Shown here piece by piece: positions 1 through 6,019 of a stretch of 34,390 nt of DNA. The DNA is from DATFPQ01 sp035264765 (GTDB lineage Bacteria > Actinomycetota > Actinomycetes > Actinomycetales > Angustibacteraceae), in the NCBI GenBank assembly GCA_035264765.1, contig DATFPQ010000194.1:1-34390 (forward strand), written 5' to 3'. A program made the position numbers and the translations under genes. The notes below the pieces were generated by a model, which saw nothing but the letters and a program-made list of their open reading frames with translations, was not told the origin of the DNA and did not search any database. Numbering within the stretch: the stretch's first letter is position 1; each line of letters starts with the position of its first letter.

Positions 1-45
1 GCAGCCACGGAGAACGCAGCCGCCGAGAACGCAGCCGCCGAAGAC
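1..45 (+). repeat. Three tandem 15-bp units in the sepH linker
   Basis: Units at 1-15, 16-30 and 31-45 differ from each other at one or two bases and encode AATEN, AAAEN and AAAED. The unit is a multiple of three, so copy changes would keep frame. The array may continue left of the window. Confidence 0.8.
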
Positions 46-171
46 GCCGCGCCGGCGCCGGCACGAGCCCCGCAGCGCACCGGGAGGCAGCGCCCGGGCG
101 GTCGCAGCCGCAACCGAAGGTCCAGCGTCCCGAGCTGGGACGACATCATGTTCGGCGCCAAGCGCGACTGA
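1..171 (+). CDS. sepH: Septation protein SepH, C-terminal end (partial)
   Basis: Only the last 56 codons are in the window; the gene enters from the left edge in frame 1 and stops with TGA at 169-171. The protein end reads as an Ala/Glu-rich segment, a basic Arg-rich segment, then PSWDDIMFGAKRD. That terminal PSWDDIMFG stretch is the hallmark I recognise from actinobacterial SepH (DUF3071 family). SepH binds FtsZ and stimulates assembly of the division ring at the septum. The N-terminal DUF3071/HTH region is outside the window, so identity rests on the C-terminal signature only. The first 45 bases are a threefold 15-bp repeat in the linker. The next gene is convergent, separated by a strong inverted repeat. 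Confidence 0.8.
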   Translation, partial: AATENAAAENAAAEDAAPAPARAPQRTGRQRPGGRSRNRRSSVPSWDDIMFGAKRD

Positions 172-218
172 GCTCCGCCGTCGGGCAGCAACAACGCCGT
201 CGTAGCCATTTCCGAAGG

Positions 219-264
219 GATCGTGGCAACTACCCACGCTGTGACGTGCCTCGTTGCCACGATC
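219..264. terminator. Strong inverted repeat between convergent sepH and fur-like gene
   Basis: GATCGTGGCAAC (219-230) and GTTGCCACGATC (253-264) are perfect 12-bp reverse complements around a 22-base loop. The loop holds a smaller CACG (235-238) / CGTG (245-248) pair. It lies in the only gap between two genes that converge, so a bidirectional terminator is the simplest reading. There is no T tract on either strand, which is common for high-GC actinobacterial terminators. A protein-binding site is the alternative. The rest of 172-301 shows nothing else. Confidence 0.6.
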
Positions 265-301
265 ACGCGGGATACGCCGCCTCGCGAGGCTGCTCGGTCC
301 C

Positions 302-871
302 TCAGCGCGGGTCTGACCCCACCGCGGCGCAGGTCCGGCAGGTGCCGGACAGCGCGACGTGCGCGGGGTCGAGCGCAAAACCCACCTCGGCGGCGAGCCG
401 GACGCCGACGTCGTCCAGCAGGTCGCCGGGCAGGTCGACCACCGTGCCGCAACGCTGGCAGTGCCCGTGCAGGTGCGGACGGCCCTCGGCGAGCGCGTAG
501 GTCGTGGTGCCGTGCCCGAGGTGTACGTGCTGCACCACGCCTAGCTGCGACAGCGCCTCCAGCGCGCGGTAGACCGAGGCCCGGTGCACGCCGGGGTCGT
601 GCGCGGCGACCGCCGACACGACCTGGTCGGCGGACAGGTGCCTGGCGTCCGCGGCGAGCACCGAGAGCACCGCGCGTCGCGGGCCGGTCATCCGCTCGCC
701 GCGCCCGCGCAGCAGTGCGGCCGCGGTCTCCACGGCGCTCCGTGCCGCCGCCACGGCGCCGGGCGAGGTAGCGGACGACGAGCCCGCCGCCGCCGAGCCG
801 AGCGACGAGCCGAGCGACGAGCCCAGCGAGGAGCCGGGCGAAGCGCCAGCCGAGGAGCCGGCGTCGCTCAC
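302..871 (-). CDS. Fur-family metalloregulator
   Basis: 189 aa transcriptional repressor of the Fur superfamily (Fur/Zur/PerR type), cytoplasmic and DNA-binding. Residues about 55-128 are the winged helix, with the recognition-helix pattern HRASVYRALEAL (96-107). Residues 131-189 are the dimerisation/metal domain, with RPHLHGHC (His133, His135, His137, Cys138), Cys141, and a second CxxC at Cys178/Cys181, the usual structural zinc set. The first 45 residues are a non-conserved Ser/Gly/Ala tail with a GSSL repeat that ordinary Fur proteins lack; a later start near residue 42 is possible. The GTG start overlaps the upstream gene's stop as GTGA (868-871), so it is translationally coupled, last in the operon that starts at 3021. 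Which metal it senses cannot be told from sequence. Confidence 0.88.
   Translation of the reverse strand: MSDAGSSAGASPGSSLGSSLGSSLGSAAAGSSSATSPGAVAAARSAVETAAALLRGRGERMTGPRRAVLSVLAADARHLSADQVVSAVAAHDPGVHRASVYRALEALSQLGVVQHVHLGHGTTTYALAEGRPHLHGHCQRCGTVVDLPGDLLDDVGVRLAAEVGFALDPAHVALSGTCRTCAAVGSDPR
795..830 (-). repeat. Tandem 12-bp repeat encoding (GSSL)3 in the Fur-like protein
   Basis: GAGCCGAGCGAC occurs exactly at 795-806 and 807-818, with a third copy at 819-830 carrying two mismatches. Read on the minus strand it gives repeated GSSL in the N-terminal tail. The 12-bp unit keeps frame, so slippage would change only the tail length. Confidence 0.85.
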
Positions 872-1239
872 CGCTCCACCTGGGCGTCAAGCCAGCGGCT
901 GTACGCCTCCCAGGCCGACTGCTTGCTGGTGCCGAGGGCGGCGCCGATCTGCGCCCAGGAGGCACCGGCGGCGCGGGCCGAGCGGACCGCCAGCTGGCGC
1001 CCGTACCCGGCCTTGCGCGCGATCACCTCACCCAGGGCGAGCAGCTCCAGGGCCTCCTGGCGGCTCAGGGCCGCCGCCGGGCCGTCGGCCGGCTCAGGTG
1101 AACTAAGCGGCCCAGCGTGCTCGAACGGTTCCGGGTCACCACCCGCCGGCGCGACGGTGTCCCGCAGCCGCAGCTCGTCGAAGCGGGCCGTGGCGGTGAG
1201 CAGGGTGTGCTGGCGCTCGACGTCCTCCGGAGTGGTCAC
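868..1239 (-). CDS. Small HTH-like conserved actinobacterial protein
   Basis: 123 aa, no catalytic motif recognised. The C-terminal half (about residues 60-118) contains a run that looks like a helix-turn-helix: RSARAAGASWAQIGAALGTS (about 86-105) followed by KQSAWEAYSRWL. This 'GxSWxxIGxxLGxSKQAAxxRF' style is common in small actinobacterial DNA-binding proteins. The N-terminal half is polar and Pro/Glu-rich. The GTG start overlaps the thymidine kinase stop as GTGA (1236-1239) and the stop overlaps the Fur-like start the same way, so it sits between the two in a coupled operon. Function unknown; a DNA-binding role is inference. Confidence 0.72.
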   Translation of the reverse strand: MTTPEDVERQHTLLTATARFDELRLRDTVAPAGGDPEPFEHAGPLSSPEPADGPAAALSRQEALELLALGEVIARKAGYGRQLAVRSARAAGASWAQIGAALGTSKQSAWEAYSRWLDAQVER

Positions 1240-1928
1240 GACCTCAGCCTGGCGTCAGGTTGTCCTGACGTCAAGGCGTCCGGGCGCTCCAGCGGCAGCA
1301 GGTCGGGCGACAACGGCGCCGCATGCGCACTGGCACGGGCCAGCCGCCGCATGTGGTGGCGCCGGCAGAGCACCTCGTAGCCGACCGCGTCGGCACTCGA
1401 GCCCGTGTCGCCCACGACGACCATGGCGCCCTCGACGACCATGGCGCCGTGCAGCGTCCGCGCGTTGTGGGTGGCACGCGCCCCGCACCAGCACAGCGCC
1501 TCCACCTGGAGCCCCTGCACACGATCGGCCAGCTCCACCAGCCGCTGCGACCCCGGGAACAGCCGGGTGCGGAAGTCCGCGGTGATTCCGAAGGCGTAGA
1601 CGTCGACCGCCATCTCGTCGACAACGCAGGCCAGCTGCTGGACCTGTGCGGCCGAGTAGAACTGGGCCTCGTCGCAGATCAGGTAGTCGACCCGCTCGCC
1701 CGCCATCCGGTGCGCGACGACGACCCGCCAGAAGTCCAGGTCGTCGGTGACCTCCAGCGCCTCCCCGACCAGGCCCAGCCGGCTGGAGATGACCGCCGCA
1801 CCGGCGCGGTCATTGCGGGTGAACCGCAGCCCGCCGCGGCCGGCGACCGAGTGGTTGTGGTCGACCTGGAGCGCCAGGGTCGACTTCCCGCAGTCCATCG
1901 TTCCCGAGAAGAAGACCAGCTCAGCCAC
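1236..1928 (-). CDS. tdk: Thymidine kinase (type II)
   Basis: 230 aa. Phosphorylates thymidine to dTMP with ATP in pyrimidine salvage. Walker A is FFSGTMDCGKST (residues 6-17); the catalytic Glu is in ICDEAQFYSAAQ (Asp86-Glu87); the nucleotide/substrate loop YAFGITADFRTRLFPGS is at 111-127. A zinc lasso is indicated by the CWC pair (146, 148), ATHNARTLHGAMVVEG, and CRRHH (188-192). Length fits the family apart from a polar C-terminal tail. The GTG start overlaps the end of the upstream glycosyltransferase by 8 bp (1921-1928), without a clear Shine-Dalgarno, so it probably depends on translational coupling. Confidence 0.95.
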   Translation of the reverse strand: MAELVFFSGTMDCGKSTLALQVDHNHSVAGRGGLRFTRNDRAGAAVISSRLGLVGEALEVTDDLDFWRVVVAHRMAGERVDYLICDEAQFYSAAQVQQLACVVDEMAVDVYAFGITADFRTRLFPGSQRLVELADRVQGLQVEALCWCGARATHNARTLHGAMVVEGAMVVVGDTGSSADAVGYEVLCRRHHMRRLARASAHAAPLSPDLLPLERPDALTSGQPDARLRS

Positions 1929-3021
1929 GGCGGGTCCGGACCGGTGCCCCGAGGGCCGGCAGCGGGAAGGCGTCGAGCGGCGGGCGTCGGTTCACGAGAC
2001 GATTGTCCCGTGCCCGGGTCCGATGCCGGGCAGGGGGTGCCGGGGCCAAGCCCGGAACTAGTGCCCCGTCGAGTAACACATCGACGGCGGCGAGGACTCG
2101 TTCGACGTACCGCTCCGGGCTGAACCGCTCGAGCACGTCCGCCCGCGCCCGTGCACCCATCTCGGCCGCCTCATTCGGATGCGCTAGCACCCAGTGCATC
2201 GCGGCGCTCAGCCCGTCCGCGTCCCCCGAGCGGACGACGATGGCGGTCCGGCGGTCCTCCACGTAGTCACGCACCCCAGGAGCGTCGTTGACGATCACGG
2301 TCTTGCCGTGCGCCATCGCGTTGAGCAGTGTGCCTTGGCCGCTGGACCGGTCGCGGCGCACCTGCAGCGGCAGCACGACCGCCGTCGCGCTCCGCAGCAG
2401 CTCGTCGTAGCGACTCCGCTCCGCCGGGCGGACGGAGACGTTCGGCGGGATCGGGGCGTCCTTCGGCGTCGCCCTGGTCGCGATGGTGACCGGCGCCGGC
2501 GCCGCGCGCGCCGCCCGCAACAGTGTCGGGTAGTCGCGCAGGGAGTCTCCTCCGGCGACGAAGCCGCCCTCGACACTCACGGGCTGTGCCAGCTCGTCGT
2601 CGGCGAGGTCGAAGTGCCACGGGATGAAGGTCACCCGATCGGGAGCGACCCCCCAGGTCGTCGGGAAGGAGCCGACCTCGAAGGTGGACAGGACGGCGTA
2701 CGTGACGTGTGCGCCATCGATGAAGCGCACGCCGGCGCGGGTCGCCGCTCGTTCGGCCAGGGAGTCGCCGCTCTTCCAGGTGGGGTCGAGGACCAGAACC
2801 GTCGGGGGCCGCCGGCGTCGGGCGACAATTGCCGCCGCGACCAGGTCGGCGCGGTCGAACCCGTCGAGGACGAGGACCCGGTAGCGGTCGGCCGCCTCGA
2901 CGATCCGACGGACGTGCCGAAAGGGGCGAAGCCCCGGCTCCAGGACGTCCACCCGGCACCGCCAGCTCGGTCGGGGCCATTGGTAGCTCGAGAACACCGG
3001 GTGCCGTGCGAGCCGCGTCAC
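1921..3021 (-). CDS. GT4-like glycosyltransferase
   Basis: 366 aa, one GT-B fold glycosyltransferase. The C-terminal nucleotide-sugar half contains the pattern GQGTLLNAMAHGKTVIVND followed by PGVRDYV and a GDADGLSAAMHWVLAHPNEAAEMGARAR segment, as in GT4 enzymes. The N-terminal half is weakly conserved. I chose the GTG at 3021 because a perfect AGGAG (3033-3029) lies 7 nt upstream; the ATG ten codons earlier (3051) has no ribosome site. No signal peptide or membrane span, so a cytoplasmic enzyme acting on a lipid-linked or cytosolic acceptor. It heads the operon with tdk, the HTH-like gene and the Fur-like gene and is divergent from the EPS priming enzyme. The sugar is unknown. The C-terminal 45 residues are Pro/Arg-rich and unconserved. 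Confidence 0.8.
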   Translation of the reverse strand: MTRLARHPVFSSYQWPRPSWRCRVDVLEPGLRPFRHVRRIVEAADRYRVLVLDGFDRADLVAAAIVARRRRPPTVLVLDPTWKSGDSLAERAATRAGVRFIDGAHVTYAVLSTFEVGSFPTTWGVAPDRVTFIPWHFDLADDELAQPVSVEGGFVAGGDSLRDYPTLLRAARAAPAPVTIATRATPKDAPIPPNVSVRPAERSRYDELLRSATAVVLPLQVRRDRSSGQGTLLNAMAHGKTVIVNDAPGVRDYVEDRRTAIVVRSGDADGLSAAMHWVLAHPNEAAEMGARARADVLERFSPERYVERVLAAVDVLLDGALVPGLAPAPPARHRTRARDNRLVNRRPPLDAFPLPALGAPVRTRRG

Positions 3022-3122
3022 GCGGACACTCCTACACCGTCCAGCCGGCATGACTACGCAGGCAGCGTATTTGGGTTGGTATGCAGCGCCCTGCGCACCA
3101 AGCGGGCCATGGCCACCTAGTC

Positions 3123-3139
3123 ACTTTGCGTCAACTTTG
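3123..3139. promoter_or_regulatory. Direct-repeat element upstream of the EPS priming gene
   Basis: ACTTTGCGTCAACTTTG carries ACTTTG twice with an 11-bp period. A near-identical 17-mer (14 of 17, all three differences T versus G) lies at 19397-19413 in front of the ATP-grasp operon at the far end of the EPS locus. An 11-bp period is what OmpR/PhoB-family response regulators bind; that assignment is inference. It sits about 94 nt before the start codon at 3233 and 101 nt before the divergent start at 3021, so it could serve either. Confidence 0.5.
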
Positions 3140-3172
3140 TCATCCAGACACCAACGGCCTGCCTTTCCACCC

Positions 3173-3178
3173 TACGGT
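3173..3178 (+). promoter_or_regulatory. Possible -10 box for the EPS priming gene
   Basis: TACGGT fits the TANNNT pattern of actinobacterial housekeeping promoters, inside the 211-bp gap 3022-3232. A start site near 3184 would give a leader of about 50 nt and would put the repeat element 3123-3139 at roughly -45 to -61. No convincing -35 is visible. The rest of this gap is less GC-rich than its surroundings and contains no gene that I can support. Confidence 0.3.
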
Positions 3179-3232
3179 CTGATCAGTTGCAAGCGCGGGG
3201 CGCTTGTGACGGCCCCCGTTGAAGAGGTGAAC

Positions 3233-4723
3233 ATGGCGTCGACGTCCCCTACCGAGACGTTCAGCCCCCCCAAGATTCGCCGGCCAGTGCGCCTCACCGG
3301 GACCCGGACGGACCGCACCACCCGGACCATCGAGCTGCCACAACCGCCGCAAGTCCAGGACCTCGAGCGGGCCCCATCCACCCCACCGCGGGTTCGGCTC
3401 CCGTACCCGACCTGGGTGCTTATGCTCGCTGCCGACCTGGCCGCCGTGGCGGTGTCCGCGTTGGTGTCTGGTGCGGCGTTCGCTCAAGTCCTAGCCGTCG
3501 GCGCGCTGACCCTCGCCCTGATCTGGTGTGCGGGGCTATACCGCCCCAGGCTTGAGCTGTCGGCGCTGGACGACCTACCGGCTCTGCTCGGCCGGGCCCT
3601 TATCGCGGTGGGCCTCGCCGCCCTGGCGTCCCTGCTGTTACGTCAGCCGTCGTCCGCGCTCTCCGCGGACTTCGCGCGGGCGACGCTGTTGCTGCTGCTT
3701 GCCCTGCCCGTCGGCAGAGGAGTCGCATACGCCGTCGTGCGGACGTGCCGCCGGCGCCGGTTGGTCGCCCACCGGACGCTGATCGCCGGAGGCGGAATTG
3801 TTGCTGCGCGGTTGGCTGAGGCCCTGACCGCGCACCCGGAGTACGGCCTGGAGCCGGTCGCGTTCCTCGACCCGAACCCGCTACCGCAGACCCGCCCCAC
3901 GCTTCCGGTTCTCAGCCCGACGCTCCTCCTCGCCGACGCGATCCGGCAGCTCGACGTGAACGTGGTCATCGTCGCCTACGGCTCGGTGCCGGAGACGACG
4001 ATGGTTCAGGTGCTGCGGACCTGCGACCGGCTCGACTGCGAAATCTTCATGGTCCCCCGGCTGTTCGACGTCGGGGACTCAGGCGGGACGGGCGAGCACG
4101 TGTGGGGGATCCCGCTGCGGCGCATCCGGCGTCCGGCCTTCCGCCGCACTGCGCGGGCCGCGAAACGGACCCTGGACATCACCCTGTCGACCGCGGCGCT
4201 GCTCGCGCTCGCCCCGCTTATGGCCGTGCTCGCGGTGCTCGTGAAGTCTGGCGTGGGCGGCTCGGTCCTGTTCCGGCAGGAGCGGCTCGGCGCGGACGGC
4301 CGGGCCTTCCAAATCCTGAAGTTCCGGTCTCTCACGCCGGTCGGCGACGACTCGGCGACGAGGTGGTCGGTGGGCACCGAGCCGTCGATCGGCCGGGTCG
4401 GCCGGTTCCTGCGGCGGACCTCCCTGGACGAACTCCCCCAGTTGTGGAACGTGCTGCGCGGCGAGATGAGCCTGGTGGGTCCGCGGCCGGAGCGGCCGTA
4501 CTTCGCCGACCGGTTCACGCAGATGTACCCGCACTACGGCGCTCGCCAGCGGATGCGTTCGGGGCTCACCGGCTGGGCGCAGGTGCACGGGCTGCGCGGG
4601 GACACGTCGATCGACGACCGCGCCCGCTTCGACAACGCCTACATCGACGACTGGAGCCTCTGGGGCGACCTGAAAATCCTGGCCTGGACCGCAGCGCAGG
4701 TGGTCCGAGCACGGGGTGCCTGA
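3233..4723 (+). CDS. Exopolysaccharide priming polyprenyl glycosylphosphotransferase
   Basis: 496 aa integral membrane enzyme that transfers a sugar-1-phosphate to undecaprenyl phosphate, the first step of EPS synthesis. Residues 1-55 are a polar cytoplasmic tail; hydrophobic spans lie at about 59-100 and 118-165; a Rossmann-like CoA_binding_3 domain spans about 182-300; another hydrophobic segment is at 317-337; the catalytic bacterial sugar transferase domain runs 310-496. Signatures seen: VLFRQERLGADGRAFQILKF, RRTSLDELPQLWNVLRGEMS, SLVGPRPERP and SGLTGWAQVHGLRGD. Asp399-Glu400 in SLDELPQ is the conserved acidic pair. The ATG at 3233 has GAAGAGG just upstream; in-frame codons reach back to 3050 but that extension is not conserved-looking. 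Convergent with the next gene, 10 bp apart. Confidence 0.93.
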   Translation: MASTSPTETFSPPKIRRPVRLTGTRTDRTTRTIELPQPPQVQDLERAPSTPPRVRLPYPTWVLMLAADLAAVAVSALVSGAAFAQVLAVGALTLALIWCAGLYRPRLELSALDDLPALLGRALIAVGLAALASLLLRQPSSALSADFARATLLLLLALPVGRGVAYAVVRTCRRRRLVAHRTLIAGGGIVAARLAEALTAHPEYGLEPVAFLDPNPLPQTRPTLPVLSPTLLLADAIRQLDVNVVIVAYGSVPETTMVQVLRTCDRLDCEIFMVPRLFDVGDSGGTGEHVWGIPLRRIRRPAFRRTARAAKRTLDITLSTAALLALAPLMAVLAVLVKSGVGGSVLFRQERLGADGRAFQILKFRSLTPVGDDSATRWSVGTEPSIGRVGRFLRRTSLDELPQLWNVLRGEMSLVGPRPERPYFADRFTQMYPHYGARQRMRSGLTGWAQVHGLRGDTSIDDRARFDNAYIDDWSLWGDLKILAWTAAQVVRARGA

Positions 4724-4738
4724 CCCGGCCCGGTCAGG
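4719..4738. terminator. Inverted repeat spanning both stop codons of a convergent pair
   Basis: CCTGACC (4719-4725) and GGTCAGG (4732-4738) pair perfectly around a 6-base loop. The plus-strand stop (4721-4723) and the minus-strand stop (4734-4736) sit inside the two arms. A compact bidirectional terminator is plausible; three base pairs per arm are forced by TGA facing TCA, four are not. Confidence 0.5.
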
Positions 4739-5972
4739 GCCGCGCGTCCACCCAGCCGGTGCGATCGGCGCGCGCCCACACCTGCGGCTGGCGCCGCAGC
4801 AGCAGCCGGGCGGCGCCGCGGAGCGTGGCGACGTTGGTCAGCAGGAACTGGAACGGCACGGCCGCCAGCCGGTGATCGGTCCGAAGGCCCGTCACGCCGA
4901 GCGCGTACGCCGCCATCTGAAGCGTTAGCAGGACGCGCGCGACGCGGCTGCGGCGGGCCAGCGCGGCCGAGCCGGCGAGCAGCAGCGGCAGCAGCATGGG
5001 CGTGACGATGCTGCGGAGCACCCGGTGGGACAGGAAGGCCACGGCCACCCAGCCGCGACGGGGGTCGCTCAGGCTGAGGTGCCGCAACGTCGTCTGCCAG
5101 GTTCCCGCGGCGATCCGCGACCGCCGCTCGAACTCGTCCGTGATGCTCAGCGAGACCGCCTCCACCGCCCGCGCGGACGGCGCGAAGCCGACGCCGTACC
5201 CGCGTACCAAGGCGTCGCAGGTGAGGTGGTAGTCGTCGTTCAGGACGCCCGGCGGGATCGGCCGGAACGCCGAGCGCCGCACCGCGCACAGCTCGCCGGG
5301 TGCTCCCATGACGGCTCGGAAGGCCGCCTCGCCGGCCTTCACGCGCGTCTCGAGCCGCCAGTACAGCCCCTCGCCCGCCCCTCGCGCGCCGGGCCCGTGC
5401 ACGACCTTGGCACCTCCGACCACGGCCAGGGCGGGGTCGGCGAAGCAGGCCGCAACCGCATGGAGCGCCTCGGGCGAGAGGGCGCAGTTGGCGTCGGTCA
5501 TGATGACGAGCTCCCCGCCCGCAGCCGCCATCCCGCGGTTGACCGCGTTCGACTTTCCACGCGCGACCGGGTCGTGCAGCACCCTGGCGCCGAGCGAGCG
5601 GGCCAGCTCCGCCGTCCGGTCGGTAGAGCCGTCCGCCACCACGACGACCTCGACCAGCTCGGCCGGGTAGTCCTGCCGGCGCAGATCCTGGATCTTCTGG
5701 GCGATGACCCGCTCCTCGTTCAGCGCCGCGACGAGCACCGTGACCGTGGGGAGCCCGTCGCCGTGGTGATCCGGCGGTCCGTCCAGGACGGCGCGCCGTC
5801 TCGCCGCGAGGCTCATCAACGCCGGGTAGCCGACGTACGTGTACGCGACCGTCGCACAGCCCAGCAGCAGCGCACCAGCGCCGAGACGGGATGCGGCCGC
5901 GTCCCGGCGCGGACGGGCGGGTACGCCATTCGGCGCCCACCCGTGGCGTTTGCGAGACGTGAGGAGCGCCAT
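4734..5972 (-). CDS. Membrane GT2 glycosyltransferase
   Basis: 412 aa processive-type or membrane-anchored family 2 glycosyltransferase. A hydrophobic segment at about 32-55 is followed by the GT-A domain (75-300): TVTVLVAALNEE at 77-87, VVVADGSTDRT (UDP-binding Asp114), MTDAN with the metal-binding Asp160, VLNDDYHL with the likely catalytic Asp246-Asp247, and RSRIAAGTWQ (284-293), equivalent to the Q/RxxRW element. Two to three further membrane spans lie at about 310-375. It probably adds a sugar to the lipid-linked EPS intermediate at the inner face of the membrane. A 6-nt spaced TAGCAT box precedes the ATG with no Shine-Dalgarno, so the mRNA may be leaderless. Divergent from the flippase, only 47 bp apart. 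Confidence 0.9.
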   Translation of the reverse strand: MALLTSRKRHGWAPNGVPARPRRDAAASRLGAGALLLGCATVAYTYVGYPALMSLAARRRAVLDGPPDHHGDGLPTVTVLVAALNEERVIAQKIQDLRRQDYPAELVEVVVVADGSTDRTAELARSLGARVLHDPVARGKSNAVNRGMAAAGGELVIMTDANCALSPEALHAVAACFADPALAVVGGAKVVHGPGARGAGEGLYWRLETRVKAGEAAFRAVMGAPGELCAVRRSAFRPIPPGVLNDDYHLTCDALVRGYGVGFAPSARAVEAVSLSITDEFERRSRIAAGTWQTTLRHLSLSDPRRGWVAVAFLSHRVLRSIVTPMLLPLLLAGSAALARRSRVARVLLTLQMAAYALGVTGLRTDHRLAAVPFQFLLTNVATLRGAARLLLRRQPQVWARADRTGWVDARP

Positions 5973-5978
5973 GGGCGG

Positions 5979-5984
5979 ATGCTA
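5979..5984 (-). promoter_or_regulatory. -10-like TAGCAT, possible leaderless promoter of the GT2 gene
   Basis: On the minus strand TAGCAT is followed by six bases and then the ATG at 5972, the spacing expected when transcription begins at the start codon. No ribosome-binding site is visible in front of this gene. Confidence 0.4.
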
Positions 5985-6019
5985 GTGCGAGCCTGTCGCC
6001 GAGTCCCGAGGTAGCGCCC

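Noticed and set aside
219..264. The inverted repeat as a Fur box
   Set aside because: GC-rich, lacks the AT-rich 7-1-7 pattern of Fur/Zur sites, and lies downstream of the regulator gene rather than in a promoter.
1415..1448. Two copies of CGACGACCATGGCGCC inside tdk as a possible recent duplication
   Set aside because: The encoded HGAMVVEGAMVVVGD segment fits the normal family alignment in this loop, so no insertion is needed.
3050..3232. Upstream in-frame extension of the priming transferase (ATG at 3050)
   Set aside because: No ribosome site, non-conserved Pro/Ser-rich sequence, and it would cover the probable promoter.
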